The notes beneath the pieces were generated by a model. That model saw only the letters and a program-made list of their open reading frames with translations. It was not told the DNA's origin and searched no databases. DNA of 5,106 nucleotides, from positions 1 through 5,106 of the forward strand of contig DMTA01000516.1 in NCBI GenBank assembly GCA_003454835.1. Reading direction: 5' to 3'. Positions within the stretch are counted from its first letter, which is position 1; each line of letters starts with the position of its first letter. Origin of the DNA: Achromobacter sp. (GTDB lineage Bacteria; Pseudomonadota; Gammaproteobacteria; Burkholderiales; Burkholderiaceae_B). The translations under genes and the position numbers were made by a program. Of this stretch, positions 1-5,106 are shown in pieces.

Positions 1-467
1 CTGGCGGCTTCCTGCTGCGACACTGCGGACTGCAGGCGCGAGCGGTTCTTGCCCCAGAAATCCAGCTCGTAGCTGAAGTCCAGCGCAAGCCGGTTGTCGC
101 TGATCACGGAGCCGCCCAGCGGCGCCGGGTAGATGTAGTCCTTGGACAGGTGCTCGCGGTTAAGGGTGTAGCCCGCGTCCACGCGCGGCAGCAGCGGCGC
201 GCGCGCGATGCCGACGGCGGCGTTGGCCTTGGCCAGACGCGCCTGCGCGGCGCTCATCGAGGGACTGTTGGCCAGCGCTTCGGTCATCAGCGCGTTCAGT
301 TGCGGGTCGCCGTAGCGTTCCCACCATTGCGCGGCAGGCCATTCGGTGGCTTGACCGGTCAGCCCGAGCTTGGCGGCATCAAGCGCGGCGACGGGCTTGG
401 GCGCCGGCTCCATCAGCGCGCAACCGGCGAGGGCGAGCACCAATGCGGTAGACAAAAGGCGTTTCAT
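1..467 (-). CDS. NodT-family RND/EmrAB-type efflux outer membrane lipoprotein, N-terminal part (runs off left edge)
   Basis: This is the outer-membrane channel subunit of a tripartite efflux pump; by family it forms the TolC-like exit duct for drugs or aromatic acids. Only the first 155 codons lie in the window and no stop is reached. It begins MKRLLSTALVLALAGC, a lipoprotein signal peptide with lipobox L13-A14-G15-C16, so Cys16 should be lipidated after signal peptidase II cleavage. The mature region has family hallmarks: WWERYGDPQL near residues 48-57, a helical stretch SAAQARLAKANAAVGIARA at 72-90, PLLPRVDAGY at 91-100, and FSYELDFWGKNRSRLQSA at 131-148. The start is the ATG that gives a correct signal peptide; the Shine-Dalgarno sequence is poor (only AGG abutting the ATG). 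It lies downstream of the MarR-type gene on the same strand, with an operator-like palindrome between them. Other pump subunits would be expected to the left, but this is not visible. The family call is confident; the substrate is unknown. Confidence 0.9.
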   Translation of the reverse strand, partial: MKRLLSTALVLALAGCALMEPAPKPVAALDAAKLGLTGQATEWPAAQWWERYGDPQLNALMTEALANSPSMSAAQARLAKANAAVGIARAPLLPRVDAGYTLNREHLSKDYIYPAPLGGSVISDNRLALDFSYELDFWGKNRSRLQSAVSQQEAA

Positions 468-499
468 CCTGACTGTTAGCTGAAAGTAATTGATTGATC

Positions 500-528
500 T
501 GTATTTGCCTAGGCAACGATTATGCCAA
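500..528 (-). promoter_or_regulatory. Candidate promoter of the NodT-type efflux gene
   Basis: Read on the minus strand, TTGGCA (528-523) is a 5/6 match to the -35 consensus. After 17 bases it is followed by AATACA (505-500), a weak -10 (3/6). The 12-bp palindrome at 505-516 fills the downstream part of the spacer, the usual position for repression by steric block. The predicted transcript would start about 25-30 bases before the efflux gene ATG. A better -10 by sequence, CATAAT (525-520), has no good -35. The exact boxes are therefore uncertain. Confidence 0.4.
505..516. promoter_or_regulatory. MarR-type operator upstream of the efflux gene
   Basis: TTGCCTAGGCAA is a perfect 12-base palindrome in the AT-rich gap between the regulator and efflux genes. 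It matches the TTGCC-N2-GGCAA arrangement known from the E. coli mar operator. It also resembles the imperfect palindrome in front of the regulator gene (9 of 12 positions identical when aligned on the central CTAG). The inferred ligand is the MarR-family protein encoded next door. Confidence 0.7.
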
Positions 529-530
529 AT

Positions 531-554
531 AAAAACCCCGGCTCCGGCACGGGG
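531..554 (-). terminator. Probable intrinsic terminator after the MarR-type gene
   Basis: On the minus strand, just after the regulator stop codon, CCCCG (554-550) can pair with CGGGG (540-536) across a 9-base loop, followed by TTTTTATTT. The stem is short, so termination may be partial and allow some read-through into the efflux gene. Confidence 0.55.
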
Positions 555-562
555 CGTGGGGG

Positions 563-1087
563 TCAGCGCTCGGCCGCGGAGCCGGAGGCGGACCCATTTG
601 CAATCATCCGGCGCATGAAGTGCATGAGCTGAGTGACCTCGTCGGTCGAGAAGCCGCGCAGATGATGATTGAGCGCGCGGGCAATGTTGGCGGGGATTTC
701 GCGGGCCTTGGCCTCGCCCAGTTCGGTGAGTTCGATCTTGACGACGCGCCGGTCTTCCTGGCTGCGGTTCCGGCGCAGGAGCCCCTTGGCTTCCAGGCGA
801 TCCAACGCGCGGGTCATGGCGCCGGTGTCCATGTCGTTGAGCCGCGCCAGTTCGGCGGGCGTGTCCGCTCGGCCCAGGAACACCATGGCCAGCGGGCGCC
901 ACTGCATGGCGGTGAGATCAAGCGGCGCCATCTCCTGGTCCAGCATCCGGGTCAGGGAGTGGTAGGCCAGCTTGATGAGGTAGCCTGCATTGTCTTCGGC
1001 CATGCAACGCGTGTCGTTGCGGTAATGGACGGGGGCGTCGGGCGACTCGGAGGATACGGGCGTGGGCAGGGAAGGCGCGGCAGTCAT
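563..1087 (-). CDS. MarR-family transcriptional regulator, probable local repressor of the efflux gene
   Basis: This is a winged-helix DNA-binding repressor of the MarR family, about 174 residues. Numbered from the ATG at 1087, dimerisation helices flank the core (YLIKLAYHSLTRMLDQ near 36-51). The helix-turn-helix is at about 77-104 (TPAELARLNDMDTGAMTRAL then DRLEAKGL). The wing at about 106-120 contains the DRR signature (QEDRRVVKIELT), followed by TELGEAKA. An upstream in-frame ATG at 1096 would add three residues. I prefer 1087 because a near-consensus promoter has its -10 (TAAAAT, 1100-1095) overlapping the ATG at 1096, which would leave that codon outside the transcript. A third in-frame ATG at 1003 has no Shine-Dalgarno. 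Operator-like palindromes lie in its own promoter and in front of the efflux gene, suggesting autorepression and pump control, as in emrR-type loci. Its ligand cannot be read from the sequence. Confidence 0.92.
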   Translation of the reverse strand: MTAAPSLPTPVSSESPDAPVHYRNDTRCMAEDNAGYLIKLAYHSLTRMLDQEMAPLDLTAMQWRPLAMVFLGRADTPAELARLNDMDTGAMTRALDRLEAKGLLRRNRSQEDRRVVKIELTELGEAKAREIPANIARALNHHLRGFSTDEVTQLMHFMRRMIANGSASGSAAER

Positions 1088-1094
1088 GCGGCGC

Positions 1095-1122
1095 ATTTTA
1101 CTGCCTAGTCAGTTATTGTCAA
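1095..1122 (-). promoter_or_regulatory. Promoter of the MarR-type gene
   Basis: On the minus strand, a consensus -35 TTGACA (1122-1117) is separated by 16 bases from TAAAAT (1100-1095), a 5/6 -10. The -35 overlaps the TGA stop (1121-1119) of the preceding transporter gene. The operator-like palindrome occupies the spacer. Transcription would be expected to start near 1088-1087, at the ATG chosen for the regulator. Confidence 0.7.
1100..1113. promoter_or_regulatory. MarR-type operator in the regulator's own promoter
   Basis: ACTGCCTAGTCAGT is a 14-base palindrome with one mismatched pair (positions 5 and 10), centred on CTAG. It lies between the -35 and -10 boxes and touches the -10, so a bound dimer would block RNA polymerase. 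It is related to the perfect palindrome at 505-516, supporting one regulator acting at both sites. Confidence 0.65.
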
Positions 1123-2006
1123 GGCTGTATCTTTGGCGCCGGTTCGGCGGCCGGCGCCTGCTTACGCAGGCCGGACCAGACGATAGCGGCCACGATCAGC
1201 GCCGCGCCGGCCAGCATGCGCGGCGTCGGCTCCTGGCTGAACAGCACCCAGGCGAAGGCAATGGCGTAGACCGGTTCCAGCGCAATCACCAGCCCCGCGC
1301 TGCGGGCGTTCAGCCGGGTCAGGCTGGACACGAACAGGTAGTGGGACAGTCCGGTGCAGAAGACGCCCAGCAGCGCGAGCCAGAACCAGTCCAGCGCGGG
1401 CAGGGCAGGCAGCTGGCCCACGGCAAAAGGCACCATCACCAGCGCCACCACCACGTTCTGCCAGCAGGCCACCTGCATCGGGTCCATGCCGGAGGCGGAT
1501 CGGCGGTTGCTCAAGGCCAGCAGGGCAAAGCTCAGGCCGGAAAGCAGACCCCACGCCAGCCCGATGGTGCCCTGGTCGGCCAGATCGAACGAGGGCGTGA
1601 CGAGCACCAGGCCCGCGGTCACCAGGCCCAGCAGCAGCCATTCGGCCAGCCGGACGCGCTCGCGGAAGATGAGGCCTTCGAACAGGGTGATGAAGGCGGG
1701 GAAGCTGGCAAAGCCGAGCGTCGCGATGGCAATGCCGCCCACTTTCACAGAGATGAAGAAGGTGACCCAATGTGCCGCGAGCAGCGCGCCCGCGAGCACC
1801 AGCACGAACAGCTGCGCCGGGGTCAGCACGCCTAGCAGCGGCTTGCGGCGCATGCGCGCGAAGATGCCCAGCGCCACGACCGCGAATATGGCCCGTCCCA
1901 TCGTGATGACCGCGGCGCTGGCCTGGATCAGTTCGCCGAACACGCCGGTCAGGCCGAAAAGCACGGCGGCAATATGGATATAGGTAAGGGCGCGTTGTCG
2001 GGTCAT
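1119..2006 (-). CDS. EamA-type drug/metabolite transporter (DMT superfamily), minus strand
   Basis: An inner-membrane permease of about 295 residues with ten predicted hydrophobic helices in two EamA repeats. Helices fall roughly at 7-28, 31-51, 64-86, 89-111, 119-138, 147-167, 181-198, 205-225, 234-256 and 262-280. The second repeat ends with the typical EamA pattern: AGLVIALEPVYAIAFAWVLF, an acidic turn at SQEP, then MLAGAALIVAAIVW. The tail is short and Pro/Ala-rich (QAPAAEPAPKIQP). I chose the ATG at 2006 because it places a short charged leader before helix 1. A TTG at 2045 would add 13 residues but overlaps a -10-like AATAAT. Neither start has a good Shine-Dalgarno. Its stop is 31 bases before the regulator's ATG on the same strand and lies within that gene's -35 box, so read-through into the regulator is possible. 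Family members export amino acids, metabolites or drugs; the substrate here is unknown. Confidence 0.9.
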   Translation of the reverse strand: MTRQRALTYIHIAAVLFGLTGVFGELIQASAAVITMGRAIFAVVALGIFARMRRKPLLGVLTPAQLFVLVLAGALLAAHWVTFFISVKVGGIAIATLGFASFPAFITLFEGLIFRERVRLAEWLLLGLVTAGLVLVTPSFDLADQGTIGLAWGLLSGLSFALLALSNRRSASGMDPMQVACWQNVVVALVMVPFAVGQLPALPALDWFWLALLGVFCTGLSHYLFVSSLTRLNARSAGLVIALEPVYAIAFAWVLFSQEPTPRMLAGAALIVAAIVWSGLRKQAPAAEPAPKIQP

Positions 2007-2075
2007 GCTGCGAAGGAAGCGGTTTGCATCAGAGAAGGCGTGCAATTATTTTTGCGGTGAACTTAAAATCATCGC
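2007..2075. promoter_or_regulatory. Divergent promoter region between two EamA transporter genes
   Basis: This AT-richer gap of about 69 bases drives two genes in opposite directions. Plus strand: TAAAAT at 2064-2069 is a 5/6 -10 lying six bases before the ATG at 2076; no convincing -35 precedes it. Minus strand: AATAAT (2050-2045) is a 5/6 -10 about 39 bases before the ATG at 2006, also without a clear -35. The two control regions must overlap, so the genes may compete for polymerase or share a regulator. No strong palindrome was seen here. Confidence 0.5.
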
Positions 2076-3053
2076 ATGAATCGTATTGCCAAGCTTACGG
2101 CGCTGCCGCTGGCCTCCAGCCGCGCCGCCGGGATCGCCATGGCGGTGCTTGGCGCGATCCTCTTTTCCGCCAAGGCCATCGTCGTCAAGTTCACCTACCG
2201 CTACGGAATCGACGCGGTCACGCTGATCGCGTTCCGCATGCTGTTCGCGATGCCGTTCTTCGCAGTCGTGGCGTGGCACCAGTCGCGCCGCGCGGCCCGG
2301 GGCGAAATCGTGGTGATGACCACCAAGGAACGTCTGCAGGTGTGCGTGCTTGGCCTCCTGGGCTATTACCTGTCCAGCTTCCTGGACTTTCTGGGGTTGC
2401 GCTACATCACCGCAAGCCTCGAACGCCTGATCCTCTTCTTGTCTCCCTCGCTCGTCGTGCTGCTGTCGGCCCTCTGGTTCAAGCGTCCGATCGAGCGTCG
2501 GCAATGGCTGGCCATGGTGCTGTCGTACGCCGGCGTGGTGCTGGTGTTTGCGCACGACCTGTCCTTCGGCGGGGGCGGCGAGGTGCTGTTAGGGTCTTTG
2601 TTCGTTTTCGGCTCGGCCGCAAGCTATTCTGTGTACCTGATTTGTTCCGGGGAATTGATCAAGCGGATCGGCCCGACGCGGCTGGTGGCGTATGCCATGC
2701 TCGTGTCGTGCGTGGCTTGCATCATCCAGTTCTTTATCGTGCATCCGCCGTCGATGCTGATCCAGCCGGCCGCGGTCTACGGTTACTCCATTATTCACGC
2801 CACCCTGAACACGGTGGTGCCGGTGTTCATGCTGATGTGGGCGGTGTCGCTGATCGGCGCGCCGACCGCGTCGCTGCTGGGCATGGTGGGACCGGTGTCG
2901 GTGCTGTTCCTGGCCTCGTGGTTCCTGGACGAGCCCATCACCGTGTGGCAGATGGGCGGAACCGTCCTGGTGTTGGCGGGGGTGTTTGCGTTGATGGGCG
3001 GCGGCGCCATGCGCACGCCTTCCGGGCAGGACGACAGGCAATCCGCGCGGTGA
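2076..3053 (+). CDS. EamA-type drug/metabolite transporter (DMT superfamily), plus strand
   Basis: An inner-membrane permease of 325 residues with two EamA repeats and about ten hydrophobic helices. The first helix is near 18-38 (AAGIAMAVLGAILFSAKAIV) and the second near 46-66. The first repeat ends near 160, and a glycine-rich link (SFGGGGEV, 163-170) separates it from the second. The second repeat carries GAPTASLLGMVGPVSVLFLA (261-280), the acidic turn FLDEPITVWQ, and GGTVLVLAGVFALMGGG, all typical of the family. The start is fixed by an in-frame TAA at 2064-2066. The next ATG would cut into the leader of helix 1. There is no Shine-Dalgarno, and a -10-like TAAAAT sits six bases upstream. 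It diverges from the other EamA gene and is followed in the same direction by the quinone reductase gene. The two EamA proteins differ clearly in sequence and are not a recent duplication. Substrate unknown. Confidence 0.9.
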   Translation: MNRIAKLTALPLASSRAAGIAMAVLGAILFSAKAIVVKFTYRYGIDAVTLIAFRMLFAMPFFAVVAWHQSRRAARGEIVVMTTKERLQVCVLGLLGYYLSSFLDFLGLRYITASLERLILFLSPSLVVLLSALWFKRPIERRQWLAMVLSYAGVVLVFAHDLSFGGGGEVLLGSLFVFGSAASYSVYLICSGELIKRIGPTRLVAYAMLVSCVACIIQFFIVHPPSMLIQPAAVYGYSIIHATLNTVVPVFMLMWAVSLIGAPTASLLGMVGPVSVLFLASWFLDEPITVWQMGGTVLVLAGVFALMGGGAMRTPSGQDDRQSAR

Positions 3054-3090
3054 AGTCTGCATTTTTGGTCAATTCGCATTATTTCCAATG

Positions 3091-3098
3091 AAAGGAGG
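3091..3098 (+). promoter_or_regulatory. Strong Shine-Dalgarno sequence for the quinone reductase gene
   Basis: AAAGGAGG, five bases before the ATG at 3104, is nearly the full anti-SD complement and fixes that start. It is the best ribosome binding site in the window. The 50-bp gap from the preceding transporter gene shows no convincing promoter or terminator, so co-transcription with the transporter is plausible. Confidence 0.85.
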
Positions 3099-3103
3099 CC
3101 AGC

Positions 3104-4093
3104 ATGGCCAGCAATCTCGTCAAGGCAATTCGTATCGAGCAGCACGGTGGTCCCGAAGTCCTGAAGCTGGTTGAGGTGGAAGTGCCGCCGCCGGCCGCCA
3201 ACGAGGTCACGATCGAGCAGCACGCCGCCGGTCTGAACTTCATCGATATCTATTTCCGCACGGGCTTGTATCCGCATCCGCTGCCGCATGGCCTGGGTTT
3301 TGAAGGCGCCGGCGTGGTGACCGCCGTGGGCGCCGACGTCAAGCACCTGAAGAAGGGCGACCGCGTGGCCTACGGCCAAAGCCCGATCGGCGCGTATGCC
3401 AAGGCGCGCAACGTGCCGGCCCTGCAGGTCGTGAAGGTGCCCAAGGGCATCGGATTCGACGAAGCGGCTGCCCTGATGCTCAAGGGCCTGACCGTGCAAT
3501 ACCTGTTCCGCCAGACTTACCGCCTGCAAGGCGGCGAAACCATCCTGTTCCATGCCGCTGCCGGCGGCGTCGGGCTGATCGCGTGCCAATGGGCCAAGGC
3601 GCTGGGCGTCAAGCTGATCGGCACGGTGTCCAGCCCCGAAAAGGCGGCGCTGGCGCGCGAGAACGGCGCCTGGGAAACCATTGATTATTCGCGTGAAAAC
3701 GTGGTCGAACGCGTGCTGGAACTGACGGGCGGCAAGAAGGTGCCCGTGGTGTACGACGGTGTTGGCAAGGACACGTGGGAAACCTCGCTGGACTGCATCG
3801 AGCCGCGCGGTTTGATGGTCAGTTTCGGCAATGCGTCCGGTCCCGTGGCGGGCGTGAACCTGGCCGTCCTGAACCAGAAGGGCAGCCTGTACGTGACGCG
3901 TCCCTCGCTGGGCATCCACGTGAATACGCTGGAAAAGCTGCAGTCGGCTTCCGAAGAGCTGTTCGACCTGGTGCTCAAGAAGAAGATCAAGGTCCGCATC
4001 GACCAGCGCTACACGCTGGAGCAGGCGGGCGAGGCGCAGACGGCGCTGGCTTCGCGCAAGACGACGGGCGCGACGGTGCTGACGCTGGACTGA
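3104..4093 (+). CDS. qorA: NADPH:quinone oxidoreductase, zinc-free MDR family (QorA-like)
   Basis: A soluble cytoplasmic enzyme predicted to reduce quinones with NADPH. It belongs to the medium-chain dehydrogenase/reductase superfamily. Its 329 residues are close to the length of E. coli Qor. The N-terminal GroES-like catalytic domain carries NFIDIYFRTGLYP (45-57) and GLGFEGAG (63-70). The residues that bind catalytic zinc in alcohol dehydrogenases are absent (Phe66 in place of the GHE histidine), as expected for quinone reductases. The Rossmann domain has the nucleotide motif HAAAGGVG (150-157) followed by QWAKALGVKLIGTVSS. YDGVG (217-221) and the C-terminal TTGATVLTLD are also typical. The start is set by a strong Shine-Dalgarno. 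It follows an EamA transporter gene and ends before an intrinsic terminator. A related activity such as zeta-crystallin-like enone reduction cannot be excluded. Confidence 0.92.
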   Translation: MASNLVKAIRIEQHGGPEVLKLVEVEVPPPAANEVTIEQHAAGLNFIDIYFRTGLYPHPLPHGLGFEGAGVVTAVGADVKHLKKGDRVAYGQSPIGAYAKARNVPALQVVKVPKGIGFDEAAALMLKGLTVQYLFRQTYRLQGGETILFHAAAGGVGLIACQWAKALGVKLIGTVSSPEKAALARENGAWETIDYSRENVVERVLELTGGKKVPVVYDGVGKDTWETSLDCIEPRGLMVSFGNASGPVAGVNLAVLNQKGSLYVTRPSLGIHVNTLEKLQSASEELFDLVLKKKIKVRIDQRYTLEQAGEAQTALASRKTTGATVLTLD

Positions 4094-4110
4094 TCGCGGC
4101 ACAAAGCATT

Positions 4111-4132
4111 GCGGCGCCCCGTGGGGCGCCGC
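4111..4132. repeat. Perfect GC-rich inverted repeat (hairpin 1) after the quinone reductase gene
   Basis: GCGGCGCCCC and GGGGCGCCGC are exact reverse complements separated only by GT. They would form a stem of about nine pairs with a four-base loop. No T-tract follows, so it is not an intrinsic terminator by itself. It begins 17 bases after the stop codon and may stabilise the transcript end. Confidence 0.8.
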
Positions 4133-4137
4133 AGCGG

Positions 4138-4177
4138 GCCTGGAGGACGCGCGATGCGCGGACTGCCAGGCTTTTTT
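4138..4177 (+). terminator. Intrinsic terminator of the quinone reductase transcript
   Basis: GCCTGG (4138-4143) pairs with CCAGGC (4166-4171), and an inner stem CGCGC (4148-4152) pairs with GCGCG (4156-4160) around a GAT loop. TTTTTT (4172-4177) follows directly. This is a clear rho-independent terminator for plus-strand transcription, about 45 bases after the stop codon. Confidence 0.9.
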
Positions 4178-4180
4178 CAT

Positions 4181-4203
4181 GGGCGGCGCGGAGCGCGCCG
4201 CCC
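4181..4203. repeat. Perfect GC-rich inverted repeat (hairpin 3) after queH
   Basis: GGGCGGCGCG (4181-4190) and CGCGCCGCCC (4194-4203) are perfect reverse complements around GAG. For the minus-strand queH transcript, this hairpin begins five bases after the stop codon. No U-tract follows on that strand, only CAUGAAAAAA, so it is either a factor-assisted end or an RNA-stabilising structure. Confidence 0.8.
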
Positions 4204-4208
4204 GCTGA

Positions 4209-4883
4209 TCAGAGATTTTCTTCGTTGATCAGGTCTTCCTTGCCGTAGAACTTGACGCCGATGTGGATGCGTTCGCGGCCTTGCGAGCGGCGATGGCGAT
4301 TGGTGTCGCGCAGCGAGTAGACGCAGCCGCAGTATTCCTGCTGGTAGAAGTTCTCGCGCTTGCTGATTTCGATCATGCGCGCGGAACCGCCGCCCTTGCG
4401 CCAGTTGTAGGTCCAGTAGATCAGATCGTCGTAGCGGGCGGCGGCGCGTTCGCCGCAGCCGTTGATCTGATTCATGTCCTTCCAGCGCGATATTCCGAGC
4501 GAGCTGGTGATGGTGTCAAAGCCATGCTCGTGGGCGTAGAGCGCGGTGCGCTCAAAGCGCATGTCGAAGCAGGCCGTGCAACGCTCGCCGCGCTCGGGGG
4601 CGTCTTCCATGCCCTTGACGCGCTCGAACCAGTTGTCCATGTCGTAGTCGGCGTCGATGAATTCGATGCCGTGCTGCTCGGCAAAGCGGATGTTCTCCTG
4701 CTTGCGGATTTCGTACTCTTTGACCGGATGGATGTTCGGGTTGTAGAAGTAGATCGCGTAATCGATCCCGGAGGCCGTCATGGCCTCCATGACCTCGCCG
4801 GAACAGGGCGCGCAGCACGAATGCATCAGCACCTTGCTGCGGCCGACGGGCAGGTCGAGTTTGGGGCGGACGAGTTCAGACAT
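4209..4883 (-). CDS. queH: Epoxyqueuosine reductase QueH
   Basis: Catalyses the last step of queuosine synthesis, reducing epoxyqueuosine to queuosine at the wobble base of tRNAs with GUN anticodons. QueH (formerly DUF208) is an iron-sulfur enzyme unrelated to the cobalamin-dependent QueG. All family cysteine motifs are present in the 224 residues: HSCCAPCS at 21-28 (C23, C24, C27), RCTACFDMR at 101-109 (C102, C105), and [11 protein letters not shown] at 181-191 (C185, C187). Other conserved stretches are YFYNPNIHP (45-53), [11 protein letters not shown] (126-136) and the basic NWRKGG (160-165). The start at 4883 gives a short leader before the first cysteine motif; no clear Shine-Dalgarno is visible. 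It lies 48 bases downstream of glnE on the same strand, so the two may be co-transcribed without an obvious functional link. The protein appears intact and is expected to be cytoplasmic. Confidence 0.95.
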   Translation of the reverse strand: MSELVRPKLDLPVGRSKVLMHSCCAPCSGEVMEAMTASGIDYAIYFYNPNIHPVKEYEIRKQENIRFAEQHGIEFIDADYDMDNWFERVKGMEDAPERGERCTACFDMRFERTALYAHEHGFDTITSSLGISRWKDMNQINGCGERAAARYDDLIYWTYNWRKGGGSARMIEISKRENFYQQEYCGCVYSLRDTNRHRRSQGRERIHIGVKFYGKEDLINEENL

Positions 4884-4912
4884 GGCGGACAGGCAAAAGC
4901 GGAAAAACCCTT

Positions 4913-4918
4913 ATTTTA
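4913..4918 (-). promoter_or_regulatory. Candidate -10 element for queH
   Basis: TAAAAT on the minus strand (5/6 to consensus) lies 29 bases before the queH ATG, in the short AT-rich patch between glnE and queH. No good -35 is found at 16-18 bases upstream, so it may be a weak promoter or chance in an AT-rich gap. Confidence 0.3.
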
Positions 4919-4931
4919 CGACGAGTTGCCA

Positions 4932-5106
4932 TCAGCCCAGCACCGTCGTCCAGAGTTCGCGGACCGCGGCCCGTTCCGCCTGGAGCTGATCGGGCGCCAC
5001 GCGGGCCTTTTCCACGCCCTGCAGGCGCAATTGGTGCTGGACGCGCCGCAGCGTGCGGTAGGCGTCGCCCGACCGCGCCGCCAGGTCCGGCGGGATCAGC
5101 CCGGCT
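4932..5106 (-). CDS. glnE: Glutamine synthetase adenylyltransferase/deadenylase, C-terminal end only
   Basis: The last 57 codons and TGA stop of a gene entering from the right edge. The translation contains [17 protein letters not shown], then [10 protein letters not shown], and ends RELWTTVLG. This matches the C-terminal helix of GlnE, where a YR-LRR-QH-LRLQG pattern is typical. GlnE adds AMP to glutamine synthetase and removes it, tuning ammonia assimilation in response to PII. The catalytic domains are outside the window, so the call rests on this C-terminal pattern alone. The gene precedes queH on the same strand. Confidence 0.8.
   Translation of the reverse strand, partial: AGLIPPDLAARSGDAYRTLRRVQHQLRLQGVEKARVAPDQLQAERAAVRELWTTVLG

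Noticed and set aside
150..479. A 109-residue plus-strand frame opposite the efflux lipoprotein gene
   Set aside because: The minus-strand frame has a lipoprotein signal and NodT-family motifs through the whole stretch, so this is a shadow frame.
1062..1835. A 257-residue plus-strand frame opposite the minus-strand EamA gene
   Set aside because: Its Gln/His/Arg/Gly-rich composition is typical of the reverse complement of a hydrophobic membrane protein gene; no motif or ribosome binding site was seen.
2006..2045. TTG start at 2045 for the minus-strand EamA gene
   Set aside because: The TTG overlaps a -10-like AATAAT and lacks a Shine-Dalgarno; the ATG at 2006 gives a normal short leader before helix 1. 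It remains possible.
2024..3091. A 355-residue plus-strand frame overlapping the EamA gene in another frame
   Set aside because: Its translation is Arg/Ala/Val-rich with no recognisable domain, while the overlapping frame encodes a clear ten-helix transporter.
2795..4180. A 461-residue open frame on the minus strand opposite the quinone reductase gene
   Set aside because: It is antisense to two well-supported genes, is rich in His/Arg/Gln/Ala as GC-rich shadow frames are, shows no family motif, and runs through the terminator hairpins.
4111..4203. Possible CRISPR or mobile-element repeats in the hairpin cluster
   Set aside because: The three hairpins differ in sequence, have no regular spacers and no transposase or target duplication nearby; they are best explained as transcript-end structures.

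Overview
The window looks like an ordinary chromosomal segment of a high-GC betaproteobacterium. Protein style, GC-rich third codon positions and the gene set suggest Alcaligenaceae (Bordetella/Achromobacter-like). That assignment is inference from sequence character, not from a search. I see no mobile element, CRISPR array, rRNA, tRNA or prophage gene.

Left part, minus strand, in reading order: an EamA-type drug/metabolite transporter (2006 to 1119), a MarR-family regulator (about 1087 to 563), and the N-terminal part of a NodT-type outer-membrane efflux lipoprotein (467 to the window edge). The regulator and efflux gene each carry a CTAG-centred palindrome in the promoter region (1100-1113 and 505-516). 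Both fit the TTGCC-N2-GGCAA style of MarR boxes, so the regulator probably represses itself and the pump gene. A weak intrinsic terminator separates the two genes. Inner-membrane and periplasmic pump genes may lie beyond the left edge.

Centre, plus strand: a second EamA-type transporter (2076-3053), divergent from the first across about 70 bp, followed 50 bp later by a zinc-free NADPH:quinone oxidoreductase (3104-4093) with a strong Shine-Dalgarno sequence. The quinone reductase gene ends in a 115-bp convergent intergenic region containing three GC-rich hairpins, one of them a clear intrinsic terminator.

Right part, minus strand: the C-terminal end of glnE (glutamine synthetase adenylyltransferase, entering from the right edge), then 48 bp later queH (epoxyqueuosine reductase, last step of queuosine synthesis), which ends at the hairpin cluster.

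The most interesting content is regulatory: the paired MarR operators, and two genes (marR and the plus-strand EamA gene) whose best -10 elements lie only 6-7 bases before the start codon, which suggests leaderless transcripts. No undescribed multi-gene system is evident.
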